DNA of 64,000 bases from assembly GCA_024529925.1 (NCBI GenBank), contig JAFEUB010001048.1:788501-852500 (forward strand), in the 5' to 3' direction. The notes under the pieces are model-generated. The model was not told where the DNA came from, searched no databases, and was given only the letters and a program-made list of their open reading frames with translations. Position numbers and translations under genes: made by a program. This stretch comes from Ophthalmolycus amberensis. Its lineage: Eukaryota > Chordata > Actinopteri > Perciformes > Zoarcidae. Positions 1 through 12,750 of the stretch are shown here, piece after piece; positions within the stretch are counted from its first letter, which is position 1, and each line of letters opens with the position of its first letter.

Positions 1-110
1 GCTGCGTAAAGCTCAGAAAGATGTCGAGCAGCAGACCTCCAACAAAAAAGGACCTGCAAATCAAATTGGAGCAGATGATGGCAGAGAAAGAGGCCCCTCA
101 ATAATTACGT
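1..110 (+). other. possible end of an upstream coding exon (unrecognised)
   Basis: Two forward frames are open from the window edge. One ends with TAA at about 100-102 and contains MSSSRPPTKKDLQ. The other ends with TAA at about 108-110. I recognise neither as a family, and the stretch is too short to choose between them. It could be the last exon of a neighbouring gene, part of a retroelement, or chance. It lies about 80 bp upstream of the solo LTR. Confidence 0.15.
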
Positions 111-181
111 AATGCACCTACACACACTTGTTCTTGTATTCTTGTGAGGATTAATCAGTCTTTCAAAAGTAGTGTCAAAGA

Positions 182-663
182 CAAAGTGTCACAGCTCTGC
201 CACCATTATCCTGTTTTTTCCATCTCTCACTCACCTAATCAGTTTATTCAGTGCACCTGCCAGTCACACCCACCTCGTCAGCTCATTACTCTCACCTGCG
301 CACTCTGCTGCATCCACTATTTAAACCCCAGTCACACCCACTGCCAGATCATGTTCATGTCTACCTTTGGCTCGTCCGGTTCCCGGGTTCCCCGGCTGCC
401 CGTCCGTCCTGCCTGCCCGTCCGTCCTGCCTGCCCGTCCGTCCTGCCTGCCCGTCCGTCCTGCCTGCCCTGCCCGTCCTGCCTGCATGCCCGTCCTGCCT
501 GCATGCCCGTCCTGCTGGATTTCCCCCCTCGGCCCTTGTCGGCTGTGGATTCCCTGTTGTGTTCCTGTAAGTTTCCTGTTCTGATTTCATGTTTCATTAA
601 ATACCTGCTTCACTCTACGTCTGGTCTGCATTTGAGTCCTCCACCACACCCTGTGACACAAAG
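182..663. mobile_element. solo LTR of an LTR retrotransposon, 5-bp TSD
   Basis: The sequence at 187-658 begins TGTCACAG and ends CTGTGACA, perfect inverted termini. It is flanked on both sides by the direct repeat CAAAG (182-186 and 659-663). A 472-bp body with TG...CA termini and a 5-bp duplication fits a solo LTR of a Gypsy- or BEL-like element. The 3' part (ATTAAATACC, then CTGCATTTGAGTCCT) resembles the ends of common teleost LTRs and is similar to the LTR-like segment at 49,067-49,470. No internal region or second LTR is adjacent, so the element was probably reduced by LTR-LTR recombination. Confidence 0.75.
401..518 (+). repeat. 17-bp minisatellite inside the solo LTR
   Basis: About four tidy copies of a 17-bp unit (CGTCCGTCCTGCCTGCC) are followed by two or three degenerate copies in which ATG or CTG replaces part of the unit. 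The array is C/T-rich on the plus strand and lies wholly within the solo LTR. The Pro/Cys-rich open frames across it on both strands are by-products of the repeat. Confidence 0.85.
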
Positions 664-959
664 TCGGTCTTTTCTGAGAAGCTCCAGGAGGCTTTGTAAA
701 AATGCTGTGTTCTGCGCACTGCTGCAAGAAACACTGTAAGAGTAGATTTTCAGTCACACACTGTGGTAATGCCGATTATAAAAGATCCTGTTTAGACGGC
801 CAGTTTGCAATACAGCTTACAATAGCAAGCTTACGGCGCATAAGCGCAAGCATGAACGTGGCATCTGAAACACTTAAGGGTACCGGTTTGGGGCTTGAAA
901 ATTTGGTCGACCTAGTTTTAGGTCTGAAAGCCTGCTAAGAGTCTACAGCTACGCTACAA

Positions 960-1400
960 ACTCTGTGAGACCTTAATTGGGAACAGCTTTGAGCTAGGTT
1001 AGATATGTTTGCCATCTTGGCATGCTAACATTTGTCAAGTAAATATTTAGAAGATATCTGGTTAAAAACTGAAGTGTTGACACATTTTCATCAGATGATG
1101 GCACCCAGGATGAATTGTAATAACTTAAGTGGCTACTTGTATGTAGCATCACCATGAGGTCAAATTCTGTTAATGTCTATTAGTTTACGATTAAATAGCA
1201 TATCTTTGCTTTTAGTGCTAATCAGCAGATGTTGGCATGCTAATACGCTAAACTCAGATGGTGAACATGGTCAACAGTACTCCAGCTAAACATCAACACG
1301 TTAGCAGGCTGTGAGCTTGTTAGCCTTTAGCAAGCCTTAGGCAACTTTAGCTAACAAGCAACTATAATAGCTGCACTCGGTGCACTGCTGTAGCATCTTG
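960..1400. repeat. dispersed teleost repeat rich in GCTAAC/GTTAGC
   Basis: The stretch repeatedly carries variants of CATGCTAACAT, GCTAATACGCTAA and GTTAGC. This recalls a widespread non-autonomous fish repeat. I see no clear terminal inverted repeats or target duplication, so the boundaries are approximate and the family is not assigned. Confidence 0.4.
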
Positions 1401-2439
1401 TTGTATTTCAAGTAGCATCATTTTGTCAAACTTGCTTCTTTTTTTTTTTTTAAACTTTAAAAGCAATTGGATTTACATTATTAGTGATTCTTTTGATTTT
1501 GGGATTTCTAAGGCAAAGCAAAAATAGTGACCTTCTCTAGCCCTATATTTATTTTAGAACGTATTTCAGTGCGAGTATACTCTGCTCAGAGGATGAATAA
1601 AACCCTAAAATAGCAAAGCTTTGCATTTCTTAAAACCTCAAGGTTAGGCCATGAGGAGTGCTCGGTCTTCATCCTGCTTTCACAGTAAACAAACATCTCC
1701 AATTGATTCAGGCTTCAACTGCAATTTTCATACAACACTTGGTGACACTAATCATACATTTTATAGTGATAAGAATAATTATTCTAATCCTTCCATACAT
1801 TTATAATTAACTGGTGGAAAAGTTTATCATTGTTAGTACAGCGAGGACTTGAATTATTATTGGGGGGAAAAAAACACTTTCTGCAGTGTCAAGGATTTGT
1901 AGCTCCTTGATGTGCACAAACACCCACACAGCAAGGAGCTGAGCAGTCAGAAAAGGGACAATTGTGTAAGCAGAATGGCAGATTAAATTGTGAGGTGCAT
2001 GGTGTGTGTGTGTGCGCGCGCATGCCAGGAGTGTATGGGTGAGAGCGACAGACTCAGTGTCCTATGCCAGAGGGGGTCAGCCATGTGCTGCAGCAGTGTG
2101 GTGCTGAGCGCAGAGCTATACAGCTTCTGTTTATGCTGTATCCCAGAGAGTTTGTCTCTCAGGAAAAACATGGTAGTAAAGAGGCAGAGACACATAGAGA
2201 GAGGATGATCTAAACTACTGCACCAACGGATGCTGACACAGTCCATCCGCTTCCATTTTGTCATTTGTCTTCATCTTGCATTCCCTTCCTTTGACAGTCT
2301 GTTTGAGCTTTCTGTTTCAATCATCGTCTGCCGATCCTTTTTTTTTCCCCCTTTTCTTTTTCCACTTTGTCTAGCATAAATTTTTTGAACCATGCTCTAA
2401 TAATGTTTTGGGGCTAAAAAAGACACTGAAACTAATTGC

Positions 2440-3150
2440 TACATGCGGTTTTTGGATGATGTGTAAAATATCAACATCGTCGTTATAATGTACACAAAAA
2501 GGTTAATTTCAATCAAAAGTAACTTGGACGATCGTTGGCTACATTGCCTGTCTTGAGTCATGCCAGTCGTGAACCGCGACTTGAATATCAACACTGACAG
2601 TTTACGGGGCTGTTGTGACTCCAGACTGCTCGCTACCTTTGGCTATCTTATAGCAAAAGGGTTTCATTACAAGCAGGGATGCTCAGTCCAGCGTGAGACA
2701 CAAATCATGGCAGGGAAAAGAAAAAGATCGAAAGTTTGGCAAAATTTTACATAAGTTGATGCTGATAACTCTCGTTGTCACAAACACAATAATTCCTTTA
2801 CAAGTATAGGATGGTAATACCAAAAATGTATCAAACATTTGGCAAACAAGCATAACAAATCTGCAGAAATGCAAAGTTTTCGACGGTTTGGCGAGCAGTC
2901 GTCCATCCTCGGCCACTGCAAGTAACGTTAGCGATGCCATTCGAAGTTTGCAAATAAGAATAGGCTAATGTATTTTAAAGATTTTGGAACTTTTTGTATA
3001 CGTAGAATAATAAAGCGATGTTAATTATTTTCTCAATTGTCTTTTGTTTCTCACAATATAATCAAAGAGAACCGATGAGTATCAATAAGGAACCGAACTG
3101 ATAAGCAGAATCAAGAGTGCTGGTATCAATAAAATCCCAACGATGCCTAT
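2440..3150 (-). repeat. dispersed repeat with a GGGTATCG-type end (reverse orientation)
   Basis: The 3' part (about 3,060-3,150) reads as the reverse complement of a repeat beginning like GGGTATCGTTGGGATTTTAT and continuing with matches to TTGATACCAGCACTC. A related plus-strand segment begins at about 26,896 (GGGTTGGGTATCGTTTGG). Both are probably copies of a non-autonomous DNA element common in fish. Boundaries are approximate. Confidence 0.4.
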
Positions 3151-6100
3151 GATTCAGCTGTCTGCAGATATAGGGCCAAAGTTTTGTTAAGAAAAACGAG
3201 GAAGTCTGCAGCTTACCATGTTCTGTGTCCTTAAAATGTGCTTATGGCTTTAAAGTGCAAACTTTTCTGTGCTGAAACTGATCATTCAATTGTAATGATC
3301 TGACACATCAGTCTATAAGTCTAAGACCATTCTAGTCCTTGTTACCTGCTAGGTGAAGATAATTTTCAAAGGGCAGGTTTGATAAGTTCACAGAACGTAA
3401 CAGTGTTCGATCATGGCACAGGTTATATTGGGCTCTTACAAGCTAACAGCACTGTCCGCCCCTTTACACGCCATCTCTGCATTACTATACTAATAAAATC
3501 CATGAGCAGAGCAGAAGCTGACCCACAGGAGTTACGTTAATAGAAATTGTTGGCAGTGTTGTTACCATCAGTAGTACAGTAAAACTAGTATACCCGCACA
3601 TCTTTAGTCAGAGGCACTGTAAAAGACCTAAAGCACAGTGATTCAAATCTGTATTTTTTTTTAAATCAAATGCTCTTTAAAGCTGATTAGAAACATTCTA
3701 ATACAAGCAAAGGAAAGCTCTGAATTGTTGCCTGGTTGTCATAAATGTTGGCAGAGCAACCAAGAGACAACCACATGTGCTTTCATGAGAATGATCAGAA
3801 GTGTTGGAAAGCGAATCAGCAGGATACCAAAAGCTTGTTTTATAACTGAGGATAATCTGACTCTCTCTGGAGAGTTGGTGGCCTTTAACTGTTGGAAAAG
3901 ATTAGTGTCCTCCATCGTCAGTCTGTCATCGCTAATAATCACACGGATGCTGATTCCACCTCCACACATCCTGCTACTCCAGCGTCATCACATCAAAGGC
4001 TTTAACAGCCAACACTCTGGGCGTGGAGGTGCTGGATCAGATTAGGTTCAGGTCCACCAATGCCCAAATGTTGCTGTGTAGCTTTCAGGGTATTGGTATG
4101 AGAAAGAGACCCGCTGTTAGTGACCCGACAAGCGACAGAGCCCTAGTTAAGCCTAGCTAAAGAGCAAAGTGCCCCACTGACACTGGGTAAAGTGGGATAA
4201 GGGCTGAAAAGAGAAAGGTGATAAACTCCATTCTAAGTCAACAGCAGGGAAGGCCTCTGCCATCTTGTTCAGTGGGATCTGGAGTCTTAGATTACCTTTG
4301 TGAAGGCCCTCAGCTGTCCTTTTGTGTGTTTTTTCTCAGATCTTTTTCTTGCCTTTGCTGTACTTTTCTTCAGAAAGAACTTGAGGTCAAAGGTCAGTCC
4401 TGTGGAAATGGGCAGGCTGGTTCAGTTTAAATTTTAGCAGCAGTAGGGGGATTGCAGAGGAAGCTGTAGCCTAGTCATGTCTTTTGGGGATTGTGGGGCA
4501 ATGAGATTCCCACCAAAGCCACTTAGAGCTTTATCAGCACTAGCCAATCACTGTGGCCACTGTGGAGCGCCGAGGACCATCCATCACAGCCCAGAGAGCA
4601 GGGCCTGGGACGCCTATGTCACTAGATAATGCATTGTGAGGAGAGAAGGGGGGGAAATGTCTCAAGAGGAGTGTGAATGTCCTCCACTGACCCGTCTTTT
4701 TTTCACTATGATGTCTTTGACTGTAGGCGTAACTTGTACTGTGCAGCAAAGACAGAGACAAAGTGAAACTTACCCAGAAACTTAAAAATCTTTCCACACT
4801 CTTAATAGCCATGTTTTTCTAGAAGCCTCTGCTAAAACGCCAACAGCACCAGTAAGGCCGGAGCACTGAGAGCCAGAGGGCTCAATGTCCACCACCATCA
4901 CCCAGTCTGGAGCAACTCCCAACACTCAGCCACTGGAACACTGCGTTTGATGAATGCCCTGACTCCTCTAACTGTTACCAAGTGAGAGAGTTGGAGAGCC
5001 AGGGGATGAGAACAACCCGAACGGAGAAGAAATAAATGAGCAGCGAATGGGTGTTTAGAAGAACTCTTTACCCATGAGGTTTTCCCCCAGCAACAGCAGC
5101 AGAAGCATCAGCTGTCTTTAAGCTGGAAGAGAGACCTGGCTGTGGGATGTGAGGTTACGTCCCACCTCTGCCAGAAACAATTGAGTCTCGACAAAAACAA
5201 ATCCAACACAGAGATTACAGTGATAATATTTCAACTCAAATGAGGCTCTGAAAGGGGTGGGGTGGTGGGGAACAGAAAAAATGATCCAATATGAGATAGA
5301 TCAGGTCTATTATATTGCCTAACAGACAGAGTATATGTTTTTTTATTATTGGCAATAACATCTGCCGCATACAGTACGATGAAAGATAAAAAAATAAGCC
5401 CTCTTTATTAAAAGTGTCAATCAGATAGCTGTTCTCTCTTTTGAGTTCACAAAGAAACCACAAAGTTTAATCTTCAGCACCAGCTCCTCTGACACCACAA
5501 AATGGGAGATAACCTTCAGTAATCAAAGTAATACAACGGATCGGTCCTCTTTCTGAAAAAATTAGTATCAATACTTTTGACCAAGCATGAAATTGAAGTG
5601 TTGAAGACGCATAGCTAAACCGCTTCTGATCTACATATTGCCAAGACTGAATATAGAAATATGACTGTAAATATGCTCTTATCTTACAGCGCACAACACA
5701 ACACACAATCATTGCTTGCTACTATTGTTTGTTGGGCATATCACATTCATTTTTTAGATCATAGGTGGACAAAATTATCATTTTGGTGTAATAAGCCTTA
5801 GTTTTCTCATTTCGGGAAATCAGTACACGTTGGCCTGCCGTAGGCGCCTGTGTCCAACTTGGACTTTGAATGTTGGCTGTCACCTCAGTCCACCCTTGAA
5901 TATTATTACACAGTGCTATATCAACCTCAAAATTAGATTGTGTTGGGACTGTTTCTGTGGAGGATTTGGATCAGAGAATGGAAATGGTATGGTAACATTT
6001 TCCAGCAAAGAAAAATAAGTGCACAGAGCACAAAACCTTGGTGGTGCTGTGCTTATTTTATAAATTGAAAAAAATAAAGAACTGTTTGATTTTGCCACAC

Positions 6101-7309
6101 TACAGACCACGCATCCAAAAAGATGCCATTTCATTCAGGTGTATGTCGGCTGTATGTAGGGAGCGTTGGTGGAGACATTTGTCTCTCTGATGGATATAAT
6201 GGTTTTGCTCTCTGGCTGTCTGGTCATTTCATCTTGAGGCTCCACTGGTGTTATCATAGAGCTGCAGGATATATATTAAAGCTGATATAATGTTGGCTGT
6301 TTAGAAATGAGAGGCAGCTGTATGCTTCCTGTTCTTATCGACAGTGTTTTGTGACCATGTCCACGGGTGATAAAAAACAACACATTTATTTCTGTAACGT
6401 TTTTGGATGGCACTGACAAAATGTCGTCATCCTACTGATAGTGGGGGTTAGATCAGAAAATGAAATGCTTAGATGTGTACAAAAACCCGCGAATATTGGC
6501 CATTTTATTTCACGTTTCAGTATTTTGCAATAACACTTGATACACAATGTGCCGTAAATATATTGAATTAAGAGGTATTCCATAGTCAACCACCATGACT
6601 TCATGTGTTTGACCATTTCTAGCTTCAACATCTGTCTGTAACTATAAAGAAACAGAGTTAGAGGAAGGGATGTTTAGAGAGAGACAGCAGTGCCATATAG
6701 AAGTGTTATACATCATCTTAAGGCTTGGAGCCTCAAGATTAATTTCAGATGCAGCTCAGCAGTGTGTGTCAGGTTGTTCTAGTCATATATCAGAGATAGA
6801 AAATGATGCACGAATGAATGAATGATTTAGAATACATTGTGAAAGTGTAAAAAGGCTTAGAACATTATGATGGAAGTATATGATGCCTATCCCCATGCTC
6901 TATTATGTGTCATAAGTTGTCACCGCAATTTGTGTTGCATTTTTTGGCGATGAGTGCTTCTTTTCTGGAAAATACTCATGAACCCCTTATCCTCAATATA
7001 CTTAAGAAAGACATACATCCTACAAATAATAGAAACGTGAAGTTTCAAAAAAATGGTCTCACTATGTGAAATGGCTACTATGAGGAGTACCATCATGACG
7101 AATAGGCGAAAGTATAACACATTTACACTGCATGCAACAACTACATGGTTTTTGCCCAAAACTGCATGGGATTAGTTGGCATCTCTTTAAAGGGGAGACT
7201 CATGGGTACCCAAAGAACCCATTTTATTCACATATCTTGAGGTGAAAGGTCAAGGCACTCCTCCGATTCGCCTTGCCAATTTTCCCTTGCCAAAACTTAG
7301 CCTAAGTTT

Positions 7310-7470
7310 GGAACGTTATTCAGTCCTTTTCTTGACAAGCTAGCGTGACATGGTTGATACCAATCAGGTCGTCGAGTTTCATATTTTACCTTCACTCTAG
7401 CTTCAAAACAGAGGCAGCTACAGCCTCTGAAAGACGTTTCGTCTGGGATCACCGGCAAACCCACGGGTCT
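7310..7470. repeat. short dispersed repeat fragment
   Basis: The segment contains ATACCAATCAGG, CTTCACTCTAGCTTCAAAACAGAG and CAGCCTCTGAAAGACG. It closely parallels 57,000-57,070 inside gene 2 (CTTCACACTAGCTTTAAAAC, then AGCCTCTGAAAGAC). The similarity marks both as fragments of one dispersed repeat. No ends are visible. Confidence 0.4.
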
Positions 7471-10400
7471 CAGCAGGTTTTGAGAGATTGCCTAAATTAT
7501 TTTCATTATATATTTGCTTGATACTTAATGATATCGGTGTAATGCAGAGTAGGCATCACATGCTGCAGATTCAGGTGATCACGCTGTCACATTTAGACAC
7601 AGATTTCATCAACTTTCACTTGTCCTGAAATGTTCGATTTCTGTCTTTTGCAAGGTGACTGAGCTGAGCTGTACTCTGTTATTTTCTATGTCCCAGGGAA
7701 CTTTCTGTCTCTCATGCTTCACCACCATACTGGAGGCACCCCATGGGCAATTGCAGAGTGAGGAGTTCATGCAACTCGTAATGAATGACGCCGCTACGTC
7801 CTTTGGCCTTTTACTCAGTCCTGAAATGACTGTCTGGCCTCTAAAACTGAAATAAAATGCAGTGTTTCTTGCCTGACAGTAAGCCGAGTAGGATTTCACC
7901 TGCACCTGACTAGCTCTGAAAGACGCTCTACCTCGGTTGACCCTCAGAGCAAGATGGGAAGGAAAAGTCATTTAGCATTGTGGCGCTCCACAGGATGACT
8001 CACTCCTCCTCTGCCAGAGCCAGATGAGAGGGGAACTTCCCTTCTCTCTTCCTTCAGCAACTCCTGTCTCTCCACTCCTTTCTCAGTGTCGACGTTTCCA
8101 CAGCATTATGAGCGCCCGGGTGATATTTATGTCCTGCTTCTTTTTCCCCTCCCGGCACAGTGTCAGACACATTTAAATAAAAAATAAAAAAAGAGAGAGA
8201 TGGGCATAAAATGAGGTAAGAGCCAGATGTTGAAAATGATAGGGGTGGAAGTAATCTGGAGGGATATTGTATTTCCAGTACTGCAGGAGGGTTTTTATCG
8301 CTGGACGGGCCTCGGTGCTACAAAACTGCTTCCAAGCACCTCTTTTATATTGGAGAGTGACGCTCAGCCTCTCAGTATGGTTCACTCCATCATTGCTGTG
8401 GCAGGCAATGCTGGCAGAGACTCCTCAGCAATCTATCTATCTCCGCGGGCACACATCTTTACGGACGCATACTCTACTGCATTAAAACCATTTTTCTACT
8501 GCGCATAAGTCTAGCAAAGACGGCTGTGCTGTTTGAAAAAGCCTAATGTACTTATCAGACTAGATGTATATCGCCCTATGAAAACATGCCGCAGCCCCTT
8601 GGTTTGAGTCATCTAGCACACAGCCCACATTAACAGAGCTGAGGTTGAGCAGAGAGGGAGAGAGAGGGCTGGTTAAAGCATTTGCTCATGAGACAAGACA
8701 TCAGTCCCAGCCAGAGTTCTGGCAGCACTTTGGATGTTTACAGTCTCTATAAAATACTTCAGCATACCCCCAGTCCTGTAGGTATCTGGTTTCTGGGAAA
8801 ACCCGGGGAAGATCAGAGTCTGGAGGCAAAACAGGGAAGCTGGAAAGATGCATGCTTTGTATGAGGATCTCAAAAAAAGGATAATTTCACCTATACCTGG
8901 GTCTTGTTTTCATAGTACTATAGCATACTTTTTTTGCTGATAACTGCTGATAAGCAATGCATGAAGGACCATTTTCAGTAGAGGAAGTGCTGCTCAGAAT
9001 ACATGCAAACATACGCATCAGTGTTTGTGCACGTGTGCATACTCGCTACCAACGAGTATAATCACTTTTTACTAAAACTGACTTTAACCCCTTAAGGCCA
9101 ATGCATGGTTGCAGCATCTGCGTTGCTGCGATGGCCCATGATACGTACATTCCGGCATCTGCATCATTATAATGTGCTAGAAAGCAAACTTCAAGTTGTA
9201 TCGGACCAGAACTGTTCTTTTAATGAACTACGGATGCAAGTGAGGACCTAGGTTCTTTGCACAGTTACCATGCAGCAACCCTATTACACAGCTTCGCTTT
9301 TAGACCGTGAGTCACTATGTCTGATGCCTCAGGACTTGCCGCATATTGATCGCAGCCTCCAGTTCAGTGAACCAACACAGACACAACGCCAGAGCAGGCT
9401 ATCAAATTTCCATATCCACTCTAACATGATGGTGCATATTGATTGTGCGCATCCCAATGGCTGCTAATAAATACCTTGTTGCTTCATTTGCTGCGGCTGC
9501 TGCAGATTTTCCCTGAGCTTGCATCTCTCAAATATTGATCCCCCGTCGCTGCTTGAATCCCCCATTTGCTCTAAGTGGGACCTCCTGCCATTACTTTCTA
9601 ATAAAGATTAAATATATAGGATCTTAGATAATGGTGTCGATGCAAATGGACGGATAATGATAACAGATGCTATTAGAGCAGAGCCCCTTGCTAGGGCAGG
9701 GAGAAAATCAAGAATAGCTGCAGTGATTGTGTGTAGTGTGTGTGTGTGTATGTGCAGCATACTTGGCTTTCATGGCAGTATTTGCGGTGTACAACACGGA
9801 GACAGCAGGCTGTCTGGCAGGCTTCCATTTGTGTAATCATATTTATTCTTTTTTGACCCACCTGACAGGTCCTCACTCATTCGGAGTGTTGTGACATTTT
9901 GTAGCTGCAGCTCCCAGACACTGACATTATAGTGAGCTGCTCACCTCTCTGTCCTCTCCGTCAGTTCCTTTTTTTGAGGCAGCGGCGTCGATTAGGCTGC
10001 TCATTGTAGGCCACCTCAGTCGTAATTATCCCGGTACTGCTTTATTCATTTACTGGACTAAATTTGAACTAAAACAAGTTGACATCCAGTGATATTGTTG
10101 ATATAATACATTACTCTTGCATGTATACACCGCGGAATGTCCAAGAAATAGTAGAAAGTAGAGCAGCACCGAGTCATCAGTGGAGATGACAAGGAGTCGA
10201 CTTGCATTCTCTCAAGTGTCTTCGTTTTAGCTGTGTCATTGTTCACAGCCCGAGTAGATATGGGTTCATTGTTAAGATTTTTCATTTAAAAAGGGGAAAT
10301 TGTTGGTGTTAATTTGGATAGTAAAAAAGGATTACATTTGTATTTTTAGAAATAAAAAATACAGGTGACAAATTTGAATCACTCTGTTTCTATTTCTTCC

Positions 10401-12169
10401 TTACTTTGACGGACTCTGGTGTATCAACAGTTTTTTTTGTGTTATCTCGCCCGTTTCTAAACAGAGCTTGAAGCTCATTCATGACCCTCGGAATGTGTAA
10501 CAAAATAATCTCAACTCAAGGAGATTTCAATCACATCTCACAGTCTTTATAGGGGAGCCAACTCCATTCACTGATAAAGACTGTGATGTGGTTAACGGCT
10601 CGGTAAGGCTTTAAGTAAAGGTCAGAGTACCTTTGATTTTTGATCATTTTGTTACACATTTCCTGAGCTGTCCTTTTATCAAAAGACCTTGATTATTGTT
10701 AACTACAATGATTGGTGTCCTTTTACGTACTTAAAAAAAAAAATCAGTTTTTGTTCTTGCGGAAGCCAGGCAAGTGACTAGATTAGGAAAAGAGGGGAAA
10801 GGAAACAGATTTTTCTCTATCCACCTTCTGGAACAATGCTGTAAAAGTTGGAAAGAGGAAATGAAACTGGAAAAAGGAGACAAGATATAAGAAACATAAA
10901 TAGATGAAATCAGAAAGAAAAACATTGTGAAAACAAAGACAAAGCAAGTCCTTTGCTGGAGTCCAATCTTCCTTCAGAAAACAGGTCATGAGTTCCGGTG
11001 AGCTCACGCATCAAAGGCTCCTGTTCCTCTGCCCGTTACCCACGAGCACCAGGGCTGGACACCCATCCCATCCTGTCCCAGAGAGACACATCGTCTAACG
11101 TGGTAGGGGTGGCAGGGCAGGTGCTGCGTCCCAGCAGGATGACAAGGGGAGGGACAATGTATGCAATTCCTGTCTGGCACACAGTCAGGCTCTCACGGGA
11201 ACAAGGCACAGGAACACTTCCTTTCCTTTGTGTGCGTGCCTGCGAGCGTAAATGCTACCATTTGGGACTCTGCTCCCCGCCTCGCTGAAAGTGAAAATCT
11301 GGTGAGGCAGCAGGCATAGGTGTAAAAAACTGCAATGCACTTGAACTTGACATAAGGTCAGCAGTACTGTAGATGCACACACAGACATACACACACACAA
11401 ACACGCCATAAATGCCTTTCAGCAGGTCTGTTGTAAAAGTCAAGCGATTCATTTGAGACACATTATACAGTATGTGAGCAACACCTCTACCTGCAAGAAA
11501 TGAAATTCAAACAAACTCACACAGACTCATTTATTTGGAGTCATACACATGTACATATATATATACTGTGTATATATATGGCTGATGATGGGTCGCCAAA
11601 AGGTAATTTTTGTTGGAATCGGGCTATTGAGGTACCGCCCACACACCCGGCCGGGTCATTCACGAGTCGAGCACAGAGCACTGCTACAGCTTGTTAGCGT
11701 GAGCCACCTAGCTGCTACATTAGCACCACAGTAGTTGTTTGGCTATGCACAGTGATTTGTTTGTCAGAAGTGATATACGTGTGGATATGAACACACACGG
11801 TCCGATGCCGCTGGTCCGACGGCGCTTGCTAATCTTACACTCAGTGGAAAAGTTCAGCTAAGCTAAAATAAGCTAGCTACCGACACAGTGAGTGTTTGAG
11901 CCATAAACTGGATATTAGGATCTTAGTGACATTCCTATATATAAAGATCTTATATACAGTTCAAAAACAATTTGAAAAATTATCACTTTAACATAAACCA
12001 GCGGGATGAGTATGGCTTTACTTTTTCTTACTGTCATGCTGTCCATCTCAATACACAGTCCATGGTTTTAAATTGAAAGGGTATATACAGGAATAATGTA
12101 AGTCAGTATCAGTCTTGTTCTTCTTCTTTCTGTGATGTGAAGATAGAAGTGTTGAGTGCAGTGGATTCT

Positions 12170-12750
12170 TAGATTTATAGTATGTGGAGTCTGCACTGTT
12201 CCTGAGTTCAAATCCAGCAGCTGGCTGGGGCGTTTCTGTGTAGACTAAGAATATTTTCCGATGTCTGTGGGTTTCCTCTGTGGTCTCCTCCCATAGTCCA
12301 AAGACATGCAGGTCAGGTGAATTGGAGACTGTAAATTCCAACCTAGGTGTAAGTGTGAATGTAGATATCTGTTTATGTATTTTAGTCAGGGTTGGGGCAG
12401 GGGGGTATTCCGACACAATTACTGTTAAGAAATGTATTGTCAGTAATCCAAGTATCACACTATTATGGTAACGTAACGTGATTACTTTCCGTTACTTTTG
12501 GATAATCTCAGTACCAAATATGAAAATAAAGACGAGAAAAGAAAAAGACTGAATCCTCCCTGAATCGGTAATCTGATTTTTTTTCCGTAACACAACTGTA
12601 CATAACTGTATCAGTTACCTTTTTTGTATTATAATTACGTACCGCTGTTCTATGTTTTTCGGTTACTCCCCAAGCCTGGTTTTAGGCCTGTGATAGTCTG
12701 GAGACCTGTCCATGTTGTACCCTGTGTGCGTAGATGGACACCAGCCCAAG
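12170..12750 (+). repeat. decayed dispersed repeat of common teleost type
   Basis: About 12,195-12,360 carries, in order, TTCAAATCCAGCAGCTGGC, GTGGGTTTCCTCTG, TCCTCCCATAGTCCAAAGAC and ATGCAGGTCAGGTGAATTGG. This resembles a very common fish repeat. A second piece, around 12,690-12,740 (GGAGACCTGTCCATGTTGTACCC), matches its later part. The copy is old and interrupted. A fragment of the same element's tail may be present at about 51,605-51,660. Confidence 0.5.

Noticed and set aside
401..518. Regular short repeats that might suggest a CRISPR-like array
   Set aside because: The 17-bp units are contiguous with no spacers, and the context is a vertebrate LTR.
144..739. Pro/Cys-rich frames on both strands
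   Set aside because: They are produced by the 17-bp minisatellite inside a solo LTR.
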